Source of the DNA: an uncultured Alistipes sp.
GTDB taxonomy: Bacteria; Bacteroidota; Bacteroidia; Bacteroidales; Rikenellaceae
Assembly (NCBI RefSeq): GCF_963931675.1
Contig: NZ_OZ007039.1
Location: 2,393,806-2,457,805, forward strand
Direction: 5' to 3'
DNA: 64,000 bases
The notes below the pieces were generated by a model, which was not told the origin of the DNA, searched no databases, and worked only from the letters and a program-made list of their open reading frames with translations. A program made the position numbers and the translations under genes. The first letter of the stretch is position 1. Every line of letters starts with the position of its first letter. Shown here in pieces: positions 52,611-62,200 of the stretch.

Positions 52611-53786
52611 ATGAGACGCTTTTCCCTGCTTTTGCTGCTTTTGTGCCTGACGGGCGGTGATCTGGCCGCCCGGAGCCTGAAAACCCGCTACCGGGTGACG
52701 ACGGCCGGAAACAGAACCTCCTGCCCGGTTGTTCTGCGCGATGTTCCGACGTGGGCCCGGAGTGTTCGGGTGCTGGCGGAGGGTGCCGAGATTCCGTCGC
52801 AGCTCGACCGGCCGCTGGGAGAGGCGGCTTTTGTGGCCGACATTTGCGGCAGCCGGGATTTCGAGGTTGTCTACTCGTCGAAACCGGCGGAGCCGCGCTT
52901 TCCGAACCGGGTCCACGCGCAGATGTGGCTGAAAAATCCGGACAAGACGTTGCGGGCGGCGGATACGGTCTCCTCGACGAAGGACGACATGTACCATAAG
53001 CTGCACCACCACGGCCCGGCCTTCGAGTCGGAGTATGCGGCCTACCGGATCTACTTCGACAAGAAACAGACGATCGACACCTACGGCAAGAAACTCCCGC
53101 GTCTGGAGCTTGCCGGGACGATGTGGTATCCGAGCGATGCACAGATGGCCGCCGATTATGGTTACGACAACCTGCGGGTCTTCGGTTCGGTGGGCGTGGG
53201 GGCGCTCAAGGGCTGGGATGCCGAAAAGCGGAAGATGACCCACATCACGGACTTTGCCCGGCGGGAGGCCCGGATCCTGGCGAAGGGACCCGTGCGTACG
53301 GTGGTGGAGATGCGGGTCGAGGGCTGGCGCTACGGCGGCCGTGAGATTGCGATGACATCGCGCTACATCCTCTATGCGGGCCACAGCGACGTTCGGGTCG
53401 AGAACCGCATCGAGGGGGACTTTTCGGGCCTGCTCTTCACAACCGGGGTGATGAAGATGGCCGAAAACGAGGTGCGCCGCACGGAGACGGCGATTGCGGC
53501 CGTGGGTTGCGACTTCCCGGAGAACGACACGCTGAAGTGGGAGCGCGAACGGGTCGGACTGTCGATCGCCGTTCCGGCGGATCGGATCGTCTCGCGCATC
53601 GACGACCGGACGAGCTACCTGTTTCAGCTGGCGCCCGACGCCGAGGGGCGTATCGACTACGTGTTCGACATGTGGTGGCGGCGGAGTTCGTGGCTGAAGG
53701 AGATCCCCGACGGCGAGTTCCCCGAACGGATGCTGGAACGCCTCGACGCGGAGGCCCCGGAGGCGGAAGTGCGGCGTTTGAAATAG
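52611..53786 (+). CDS. DUF4861 family secreted protein
   Basis: 391 residues with a signal peptide (FSLLLLLLCLTGGDLAA). Motifs such as DMYHKLHHHGPAFESE, YRIYFDKKQTIDTYGK and LGMWYPSDAQ-like TMWYPSD are characteristic of DUF4861 proteins, which are found in pectin and rhamnogalacturonan loci of Bacteroidota and have a galactose-mutarotase-like beta-sandwich. No activity is established. It follows the esterase by one base and so belongs to the same operon. Confidence 0.88.
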   Translation: MRRFSLLLLLLCLTGGDLAARSLKTRYRVTTAGNRTSCPVVLRDVPTWARSVRVLAEGAEIPSQLDRPLGEAAFVADICGSRDFEVVYSSKPAEPRFPNRVHAQMWLKNPDKTLRAADTVSSTKDDMYHKLHHHGPAFESEYAAYRIYFDKKQTIDTYGKKLPRLELAGTMWYPSDAQMAADYGYDNLRVFGSVGVGALKGWDAEKRKMTHITDFARREARILAKGPVRTVVEMRVEGWRYGGREIAMTSRYILYAGHSDVRVENRIEGDFSGLLFTTGVMKMAENEVRRTETAIAAVGCDFPENDTLKWERERVGLSIAVPADRIVSRIDDRTSYLFQLAPDAEGRIDYVFDMWWRRSSWLKEIPDGEFPERMLERLDAEAPEAEVRRLK

Positions 53787-53846
53787 ATTTGACGAAAAAT
53801 ACATCGTTTGCGACAAAAAATCCCGGTCGGAACGGAGGAGTCGCCG

Positions 53847-53854
53847 TACTTTTG
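53847..53854 (+). promoter_or_regulatory. -7 box before the GH28 gene
   Basis: TACTTTTG lies 34 bases before ATG 53889. It provides an internal start for the GH28-PL1-CE part of the locus and excludes an in-frame ATG at 53808 that lies upstream of it. Confidence 0.6.
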
Positions 53855-53888
53855 TATACCTGAAACTGCGAAAATTTACGGATACGAA

Positions 53889-55583
53889 ATGAAACGACCT
53901 CTTCTGAAGAACCTGAAACGAGTCATGGCCGGAATGGCGGTTCTGTTGTTGACCGTCTCATGTTTCGGCTCTTCGGCCTCCGATTCCGGAATGGGGGCCC
54001 TTCCCTCCTGGATGCCGGCGTTGTCGGACCCGGCGATCCCCTCACGCACGGTGAGTGTCGCCGACTTTGGCGGCCGCGGTGACGGCCACACGCTCAATAC
54101 CGAAGCCTTTGCTGCGGCGATTGCCTCGCTTACGGAGCAGGGCGGGGGCCGTGTGACGGTTCCTGCGGGCGTCTGGTATACGGGCCCGATCGTGCTGAAG
54201 GACCGGATCGAGCTGCACCTCGAACGGAATGCCGTGGTGGTTTTCAGCGACGACAAGTCGCTTTACCCGCTTGTCGAGACGACCTTCGAGGGTCTCGACA
54301 CCTACCGCTGCCAGTCTCCGATCTCGGCGCGGGGGGCGAAGGAGATCGCCATTACGGGCGAGGGGGTGATCGACGGCAACGGCGATGCCTGGCGGGCCGT
54401 GAAGCGCGACAAGCTCACGGGCCGCGAATGGCAGGCGAAGGTGAAGAGCGGCGGGGTCCTCTCCGACGACGGGCGGACGTGGTATCCTTCGGAGAGTTAC
54501 AAGTTCGGTGCCACGACGGGCGCCGACCAGAATGTCTCGACGTGGGCGGAGACGCGCGAGGATTTCGAGCGGATGCGAGATTTCCTGCGTCCGGTGATGG
54601 TTTCGATCCACCACTGCGAGAACGTGCTGCTCGAAGGGGTTACGTTCCAGAATTCGCCCTGCTGGAACATCCACCCGGCGATGTGCCGGAACCTGATCGT
54701 TCGGGACATCACGGTCCGCTGCCCGGATTACGCGCAGAACAGCGACGGCATCGACATCGAGTCATGTAAGAACGTGGTGCTGACGGGCTCGCGTTTCGAC
54801 GTGGGCGACGACGGCATCTGCATCAAGAGCGGCAAGGACCAGGCGGGGCGCGACCGGGGGATTCCGTGTGAGAACATCTATGTGGACAACTGTGCCGTCT
54901 TCCACGGCCACGGCGGGTTCGTCGTGGGGAGCGAGATGTCGGGCGGTGTGCGGAACGTACTGGTTTCCAATTGTGTATTTTCGGGTACGGACGTGGGTCT
55001 TCGCTTCAAGTCGACGCGGGGCCGCGGGGGAGTTGTCGAGCATATCCGGATCGAAAACATCGCGATGAGCAACATCGTCCAGGAGCCCCTGCTTTTCGAC
55101 CTGTTCTACGGCGGGAAATCGGCTTCGGAAGTCCATGCCGAGGGCGCGTCGACAGCTGCGTCGACGGATCTTCCGGCCCTTCCGGTGGACGAGACGACCC
55201 CGGCCTTCCGGGATATCCATATCGAAAATGTCTGGTGCCGGGGCGCGCGCCGTGCGATGTTCTTCAACGGGCTTCCGGAGATGAACGTCGAGCGGGTCAC
55301 GGTGGCGAATACGCACATCTACGCGCAGACGGGCGCCCAGATCAACGAATCGACGGACGTCGTGCTCCGGAACGTGGAGATCGTGCCGGAGGAGGGCCCG
55401 GCGCTGCAGCTCAACAACGTGAGGAACCTCACGGCGGAGTCGTTCACCTGCCCGGCGGGGCTTCCGACGGCCTTGACGGTGACGGGCAGCCGGAACCGGG
55501 CCGTCAAGCTCCATGCGGAGGGGATCACGGCGGCGAACAGCCGCCTGTCGGACGGTTCGGAGCCGGAGGTCACGATCGAATAA
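53889..55583 (+). CDS. Glycoside hydrolase family 28 (polygalacturonase-type) lipoprotein
   Basis: 564 residues with a lipobox (LTVSC). The parallel beta-helix carries all GH28 active-site elements: Asp286 in NSDGIDIE, Asp307-Asp308 in GDDGICIK, His341 in FHGHGG and RFKS in place of the RIK motif. It starts with SRTVSVADFGGRGDGHTLNTEAF, typical of the family. It cleaves galacturonan or rhamnogalacturonan chains; endo or exo mode is unknown. About 100 extra residues around 400-480 follow the core. Confidence 0.95.
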   Translation: MKRPLLKNLKRVMAGMAVLLLTVSCFGSSASDSGMGALPSWMPALSDPAIPSRTVSVADFGGRGDGHTLNTEAFAAAIASLTEQGGGRVTVPAGVWYTGPIVLKDRIELHLERNAVVVFSDDKSLYPLVETTFEGLDTYRCQSPISARGAKEIAITGEGVIDGNGDAWRAVKRDKLTGREWQAKVKSGGVLSDDGRTWYPSESYKFGATTGADQNVSTWAETREDFERMRDFLRPVMVSIHHCENVLLEGVTFQNSPCWNIHPAMCRNLIVRDITVRCPDYAQNSDGIDIESCKNVVLTGSRFDVGDDGICIKSGKDQAGRDRGIPCENIYVDNCAVFHGHGGFVVGSEMSGGVRNVLVSNCVFSGTDVGLRFKSTRGRGGVVEHIRIENIAMSNIVQEPLLFDLFYGGKSASEVHAEGASTAASTDLPALPVDETTPAFRDIHIENVWCRGARRAMFFNGLPEMNVERVTVANTHIYAQTGAQINESTDVVLRNVEIVPEEGPALQLNNVRNLTAESFTCPAGLPTALTVTGSRNRAVKLHAEGITAANSRLSDGSEPEVTIE

Positions 55584-55612
55584 CGAAAACAAACGATAAA
55601 ACAGCGATACTT

Positions 55613-57364
55613 ATGAATGCATCATCGAAGCGAACGCTTCTTTCGGCGCTGGCGCTCATGGCCTTTTTGAGTTGCAGCAGCGATACGACATCGGACGATT
55701 CGACGGACAACGGCACCGGCGGCGAGACTCCGGGTACGGGCACTCCGTCGGTGGTGGACTTCGGGCTTCCGCTGGCCAACGAGGACGACGGCGTGGTGCG
55801 GGCCTTCCCGGGGGCCGAGGGAGGCGGCATGTACACGACGGGCGGCCGTGGCGGCAAGGTCTATCATGTGACGAAACTCACGGATGACGGCTCTGAGGGC
55901 ACGCTGCGCCATGCGGTCGGGCAGTCGGGCGCGCGGACGATCGTCTTTGACGTGGCGGGAACCATCGCGTTGAGCAAGGAGTTGGAGATCAAGAAGGGCG
56001 ACCTGACGATCGCCGGGCAGACGGCTCCGGGCGACGGCATTTGCCTGCGTGACTTCCCCGTCACGATCAAGGCCGACAACGTGATCATCCGCTACCTGCG
56101 CTTCCGGCTCGGGGATGCGAACGTGAGCGACGGCGACGATACGATCTGGGGCCGTTACCAGCAGAATATCATCCTCGACCACTGCTCGATGTCGTGGTGT
56201 GTCGACGAATGCGCGTCGTTCTATGCGAACCGGAACTTTACGATGCAGTGGTGCCTGCTGGGGGAGAGCCTCCACAATTCGGGCCACACGAAGGGTTCGC
56301 ACGGCTATGGCGGCATCTGGGGCGGGGCTCCGGCGTCGTTCCACCACAACCTGCTGGCGCACCACGACTCGCGCAACCCGCGTTTCGACGAACCGAACGC
56401 CTATGACTTTACGGGCCTCATCAGCGGGGTCAGCGGGACGAATACGGGCGCGAGCGGCTTCTCGAACGACGATCGGATGATCGACTTCCGCAACAACGTG
56501 GTCTATAACTTCTGCAACTACCCGGCCTACGGCGGCGAGGGTGCCCGCATCAACTTCGTGGGCAACTACTACAAGTGGGGTCCGGCCTCGGTCAACGGCC
56601 TCGGGAAGACGATCAGTACGAGCGGCAAGGAGGGAACCGATACGGGCCACCGCCGCGAGTATTTCTACCAGGTGGACTGCGCCTATACGACGGGCGGCGT
56701 GACCTACGATGCGGGCCCGACGCAGGTCTACTACCGGGACAATACGCTCGACACGTCGGTGTCGGATGCCTCGAAGGGTGCGGCCGTGACGGCGGACAAC
56801 TCGCTGGGCTTCACGACGAAGAACGCCTCGAAGAGCGGACTGGGCGATGCGGGATACCCGACGACGCCGTTTGCCATTGCGGCTGACGGACGCAGTTGCC
56901 GCGTGACGGAACATGCGGCAGCCGAGGCCCTCGAACTGACGCTGCTCTATGCGGGGGCCTCGTTGAGCCGTGACGCCGTGGACAAGCGTCTGGCCGATGA
57001 CGTGAAGAACGGCAAGGCGAACGTGATGGAGGGCTCGAACGGCAGCAAGAACGGCGTGATCGACCGCCCGTCGGATACGACGACCGCCTCGCAGGCCTTC
57101 GGAGAGGTGGCTTCGGACGGTTATCCGGTGCTGACGGCGACCGACGAGGAGATCGCCCGGGCGTCGACGGACAGCGACGGCGACGGCATTCCCGACTACT
57201 ACGAGGAGCTCTTCGGACTGGACAAGGACAACCCTGCCGACGGCAAGACCAAAACACTCGACCCGAAGGGGCTCTATACGAACCTGGAGGTCTACCTGCA
57301 CTATCTCGTGCGCGACATCACCGCCGCACAGGTCAAGAACGGAACCTATACGGAGTTGAAATAG
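55613..57364 (+). CDS. Pectate lyase (PL1 family) lipoprotein
   Basis: 583 residues. A lipoprotein signal (lipobox FLSC) is followed by an acidic Thr/Gly-rich linker and a PL1 beta-helix: FPGAEGGGMYTTGGRGGKVYHV, GTLRHAVGQSGARTIVFDVAGTI, DNVIIRYLRFRLGD, DHCSMSWCVDE and AHHDSRNPRFDE. The C-terminus contains a calcium-type DSDGDGIPDYYEE repeat, as in thrombospondin type 3 or dockerin-like segments. It eliminates across galacturonan linkages and produces unsaturated ends for GH105. It follows GH28 by 29 bases. Confidence 0.93.
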   Translation: MNASSKRTLLSALALMAFLSCSSDTTSDDSTDNGTGGETPGTGTPSVVDFGLPLANEDDGVVRAFPGAEGGGMYTTGGRGGKVYHVTKLTDDGSEGTLRHAVGQSGARTIVFDVAGTIALSKELEIKKGDLTIAGQTAPGDGICLRDFPVTIKADNVIIRYLRFRLGDANVSDGDDTIWGRYQQNIILDHCSMSWCVDECASFYANRNFTMQWCLLGESLHNSGHTKGSHGYGGIWGGAPASFHHNLLAHHDSRNPRFDEPNAYDFTGLISGVSGTNTGASGFSNDDRMIDFRNNVVYNFCNYPAYGGEGARINFVGNYYKWGPASVNGLGKTISTSGKEGTDTGHRREYFYQVDCAYTTGGVTYDAGPTQVYYRDNTLDTSVSDASKGAAVTADNSLGFTTKNASKSGLGDAGYPTTPFAIAADGRSCRVTEHAAAEALELTLLYAGASLSRDAVDKRLADDVKNGKANVMEGSNGSKNGVIDRPSDTTTASQAFGEVASDGYPVLTATDEEIARASTDSDGDGIPDYYEELFGLDKDNPADGKTKTLDPKGLYTNLEVYLHYLVRDITAAQVKNGTYTELK

Positions 57365-57439
57365 AATGTTTTGCGGATGGCGGGTGCGGAACCCGGACCG
57401 CTTCCGGCCCGTTGCCCCAAACTGAAAGGAACGATTGAA

Positions 57440-59059
57440 ATGAAGCAAGCTTTTCTACTGGCAATCTGCATGTTGTTGACGGTGACGTCATTCGGGGGCC
57501 CGTTGCGGGTCTTCCTGATCGGCGACTCGACGTGTGCGACCAAGAATCTCGCGAAGCAGAATCCCGAACGGGGCTGGGGACAGATGTTACAGCCGCTGTT
57601 CGACGCATCGGTTACGGTCGAGAACCATGCCGCCAACGGCCGCTCCACGAAGTCGTTCCGGGCCGAAGGGCGCTGGGACCGGGTCTTCGGGGCATTGCAG
57701 GCCGGGGATTACCTCTTCATCCAGTTCGGGCACAACGACAAGAAGGCGCAGGACTCCACGCGCTATTCCACGCCGGCTCAGTATGCCGCAAATCTCTGCC
57801 GCTACATCCGCGAAGCCCGCTCGAAGGGGGCCGTTCCGGTGCTGCTGACGCCGATCGTGCGTCGACACTTTTCCGGATCGCAACTCGATGATACGCACGG
57901 TGCCTACCTCGATGCCATGCGGCAGGTGGCTGCCGAGGAGCGTGTCCCGCTGATCGACGCCGAACGGCTGACCCGGACGTGGGTTGCGGCCCTCGGCGAC
58001 GAGGCCTCGAAGTCCTTCTACATGTGGGTTGCGAAGGGTGTCTGCCCGCTCTATCCTGACGGCCGTCAGGACAATAGCCATCTCAATGTCCGCGGGGCCC
58101 GCACCGTGGCGCGGATGATTGCGGCCGAACTGCCGCAGGCGGTTCCGGAGCTCGGTGAACGGCTCGTACCGTCGGACTTCACGGTGGCGCAGGACGGCTC
58201 GGGGGACTTCTTCACGCTCACGGAGGCCGTTGCTGCCGTTCCGGATTTCGGGCGCGACACGACGCGGATCGTCATCTGCGAGGGGACCTACCGCGAAAAG
58301 ATCTCGATCCCGGCGACGAAGCGGCTGGTGGCACTCTCGGGCCGTGGCGAGGTGCGGGTGACGTGGGACGACTACGCCGCGAAGATCGGCCCGACGGGTC
58401 GGCCGCTCGGGACGTCGGGATCGTCGACCCTCTACTTCGGGGGCGACGGCTGGACGGTGCGCGGCATCACCTTCGAGAACGCGGCCGGCCGGGTCGGGCA
58501 GGCCGTGGCGGTGCAGTGCCTGGCTACGGACCTCCGTTTCATCGGCTGCCGCTTCCTGGGCAATCAGGATACGCTCTACCTCTACGGCGAGGGCAACCGC
58601 GACGGCGAGACCGTCACGGAGAATGCCCGGATCCGCTTCGATGCGTGCTATATCGAGGGGACGACCGACTTTATTTTCGGGTCGGCGGCGGCGCTGTTCC
58701 GGCGTTGCGAGATCCGTTCGAAGGCCGACTCCTACATTACGGCGGCCTCGACCTGCCGCGGGCAGCGCTGCGGACTGATCTTCGAGGAGTGCCGCCTGAC
58801 GGCCGACGAAGGGGTGACGGCCTGCTGGTTGGGGCGTCCGTGGCGGGACTATGCGCAGACGGTCTTCCTGCGCTGCCACTTGGGGCCCCATATCCGTCCC
58901 GAGGGGTGGCACGACTGGAACAAGCCCCACGCCCGGCGGACGGCTTTTTACGGCGAATACGCTTCGGAAGGTCCCGGAGCCGCCGGCCCGAGGGTGGGCT
59001 GGGCGCACCGTCTCTCGGCCCGGAAGGCCGCCGGAATTGTCGCCGCATTCGAACACTGA
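57440..59059 (+). CDS. Fused SGNH acetylesterase and pectinesterase (CE12-CE8)
   Basis: 539 residues with a signal peptide. Residues about 20-240 are an SGNH rhamnogalacturonan acetylesterase (FLIGDSTCA with the Ser, FGHNDKK, DNSHLNVRGA with Asp and His). Residues about 245-535 are a CE8 pectin methylesterase (FTVAQDGSGDFFTLTEAV, GNQDTLYLYGEGN, GTTDFIFGSAAALF with the two catalytic Asp, CWLGRPWRDYAQTVFL with the Arg/Trp). One chain would thus remove acetyl and methyl esters from pectin ahead of the lyase and GH28. Not every fused family member has both activities. Confidence 0.93.
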   Translation: MKQAFLLAICMLLTVTSFGGPLRVFLIGDSTCATKNLAKQNPERGWGQMLQPLFDASVTVENHAANGRSTKSFRAEGRWDRVFGALQAGDYLFIQFGHNDKKAQDSTRYSTPAQYAANLCRYIREARSKGAVPVLLTPIVRRHFSGSQLDDTHGAYLDAMRQVAAEERVPLIDAERLTRTWVAALGDEASKSFYMWVAKGVCPLYPDGRQDNSHLNVRGARTVARMIAAELPQAVPELGERLVPSDFTVAQDGSGDFFTLTEAVAAVPDFGRDTTRIVICEGTYREKISIPATKRLVALSGRGEVRVTWDDYAAKIGPTGRPLGTSGSSTLYFGGDGWTVRGITFENAAGRVGQAVAVQCLATDLRFIGCRFLGNQDTLYLYGEGNRDGETVTENARIRFDACYIEGTTDFIFGSAAALFRRCEIRSKADSYITAASTCRGQRCGLIFEECRLTADEGVTACWLGRPWRDYAQTVFLRCHLGPHIRPEGWHDWNKPHARRTAFYGEYASEGPGAAGPRVGWAHRLSARKAAGIVAAFEH

Positions 59060-59213
59060 ACGGAAATTTTTCGTATATTTACCCATACGGGATCACCTCC
59101 CGACCGGATAAAAATCCCGGAACGGCGGGGCCGGAACCAGCCTTCGCCGTCCGTTTGAACCCGACACTTCCCGGAGTGGGGCGCCGCCCGTCCGGAACCG
59201 TAAACCGCTGACC

Positions 59214-62200
59214 ATGAAACGACCGCTGCTGATCCTGCTGCTGACGTTCGCCGCATTTTTCCCGCCTCTTTTTGCTGCGGCGCCCCCGCAGTGCCTTTTC
59301 CGGACCTACTCCACGCTGGACGGCCTGACGCACGACCGGATTGCCGACATCTATACCGATTCGCGGGGTTTCGTGTGGGTCTGCACGTGGTACGGGGTGA
59401 GCCGTTTCGACGGCTATACGTTCAAGAATTTCAGCACTTCGCCGGGGGATTTCTCACCGTTGTCGCACCACCGTTTCATTGCGGTGAGCGAGGATTCGAA
59501 CGGCCACCTCTGGTTCACGACCTACAACCACCATGTCTACCGGCTGAACCGCTATACCGAACGGTTTGAAGATGCGGTGTCGCTCATCGAAGGGATCGAT
59601 TCGCAGCACTACCGCGCGACGCACTGCCTGCATGACCGCCGGGGCGGGACGTGGGTGGCGATTGCCGGTTCGGGTGTCGTGCGTTTCCGCGACAGGGCGG
59701 ACGATTCGCCGGTCGAGGTGGATGCCTTTTTCGAATCGTCGGCCCTGGGCGGCGACGTCTCGGCGATTCATCTCGGGGAGGGCGGGGACGTGTGGATCGC
59801 CTCGGCGGAGGGCCATCTGAACCGGATTGCCGGGGACGAGACGCTCCGGGTCCGGCGGGTTGCCGAGATGCCGTCTCCGGGCTTCTCCTTTGCGGCCGAC
59901 GAATCGCATGTCTACTGTCTGACGGCGGATGCCGTGGTGCGGGCCGGGAAGCAGGGTGATTCGGCGGTCCGGATTCCGGGTGCGGGGGCTGCGTTGACGG
60001 CCATCGTGTCGGACAGCGTTTTCCGCAGGGTCTATGTGGGTTCGCGGGCGGGCGATCTCTACCGCGTGGAGGGCGAACGTCTCTCGCCGCTGCATCCGCG
60101 GGGTCGGCATCCGGGCCGGATCCGCGATCTGGCGGCCGATTCGCACGGCATCGTGTGGGTGACCACGCCCGAGACGGGCATCACGCGCTACAACCCGGCA
60201 ACGAACGACTGCCGGCACTTCGAGCAGGAGCCCTATACGGTGAGCTACAACATCGATACGCTGACGAAGATCGCCGAGGGCGGCGGGCGGCTGTGGATCA
60301 AGATGAACAACTGGGGCTTCGGCTACTACGACCGCGAGCGCGACGTGGTGGAGCCCTTCTACAACGACCCGAAACGCCCGGATTGCCAGATGACCAACGC
60401 CGTGGTGCGTTTCGACGTGCAGGACGACGTGCTGTGGCTGTCGACCTACAGCGAGCGGGGTTTGCGCAAGGCGGTACTGCTGCGTCAGCCCGCGGAGGTC
60501 TTCACCCTGGAATCGGAGTCTGCGAATCCGCTTTCGGGCGAGATCCGGGCGCTGATGACCGACAGCCGGGGCCGGGTGTGGGTCGGGACACGCGACGGCG
60601 AACTGATCGCCTTCGATGCTTCGAACCGCCCGGTTTACACGCTTCCGCGGCAGACACCGCGCGGTACGGGGATGATCTATGCCTTGCGCGAGGATTCGTC
60701 GGGGAATATCTGGGTGGGGACCAAGGGCGAGGGGCTCTACCGCATGACTCCGGCGGGCAAAGGGTATCGGATCACCCACTTCATGCACGCCGATTCGGAC
60801 CCGTGGTCGCTGAGCGACAACCAGGTCTACTGCGTCGAGGAGGATGACGAGGGGCGCATCTGGGTGGCGACCTACGGCGGGGGCATCAACCTGCTGGAGG
60901 ACCCCGCAGGTCAGCGCTTCCTCCATGCCGGGAACCAGATGTCGCACTATCCGCTGGATGAGGCGGGGCGGGTGCGGTGGCTGCTGTACGACCGTCCGGA
61001 CCGGATGCTGGCCGCCACGGTCGACGGACTGCTGGTTTTCGATCCGGGAGTCCCGGCGCGCCAGATGCGTTTCCGCCTGGTGCAGAAGATCCCGGGAGAC
61101 GCCTCGTCGCTGGGCAACAACGACATCATCCACATGCTCAAGGACAGGGAAGGTCGCATCTGGCTGGCGACCTTCGGCGGCGGGCTGAACCGCATCGAGG
61201 GCTACGACGAAACGGGAACGCCGCGCTTCCGGTGCTATGACATGACGAGCGGCCTGGTAAGCAACATCTGCATGGCCGTGACCGAGGACCGGCAGGGCGA
61301 CCTCTGGGTCTCGACGCATAACGCCGTGTCGCGGTTCGACCCGCGGCGCGAGCGCTTCTCGAACTACTACCTCTACGACAACATGCGCAGTGCGATCTTC
61401 AGCGAGGCAACGGCGCTGACACTGCCGCACGGCGACGTGCTTTTCGGCAGCGGACGCCACCTCTACCGCTTCGATCCCGAGGCGATGCGCTCGGCGAAGA
61501 TCGACTACAACCTGCGCTTCACGGGGCTCGACGTGCGCAACAAACCCGTGGTTGCCGCGGAACGGCGCTCGCCGCTGTCGGAGTCGGTGACGGAGGCCGA
61601 CCGGATCGTGCTGCCGTACGACTTCTCGAATTTCCGCCTGGAGTTCGCGTCGCTGAACTACGCCATGCAACACATGGCGGGCTACATGTACAAACTCGAA
61701 GGTTACGACAAGGACTGGAACATCTCGGGTTCGACGAACCGCGCAACCTACTCCAACCTGCCGATCGGCGACTACCGCTTCCGGGTCCGGGCCTTCGTGG
61801 GCAATGCGGATTCGGCCGACGAGGGAATTTCGATCGGGGTGGAGGTGTTACCCCCTCCCTGGCTTACGTGGTGGGCCAAGACACTCTACGTGCTGCTGGC
61901 GCTGACGGCGGTCATCGTCGGCAGCCGCATCGCCTGGAGCGTGATGCGGATCCGTCGCGAGGCGGCTGTCGAGCAGAACCTCACGGACCTCAAGCTGCGC
62001 TTCTTCACCAACATCTCGCATGAACTGCGCACGCCGCTGACGCTGATCCTGGGCGGGATCGAGGATGTGCGCAAACACGACCGGCTCTCGCCCCGCGGCG
62101 AGAGCAGCCTGACGCTGGCCCATCGCAATGCGCGGCGGATGCTGGCGCTCATCAACCAGCTGCTCGACTTCCGCAAGATCGTCAAGGAGAAGATGGAGCT

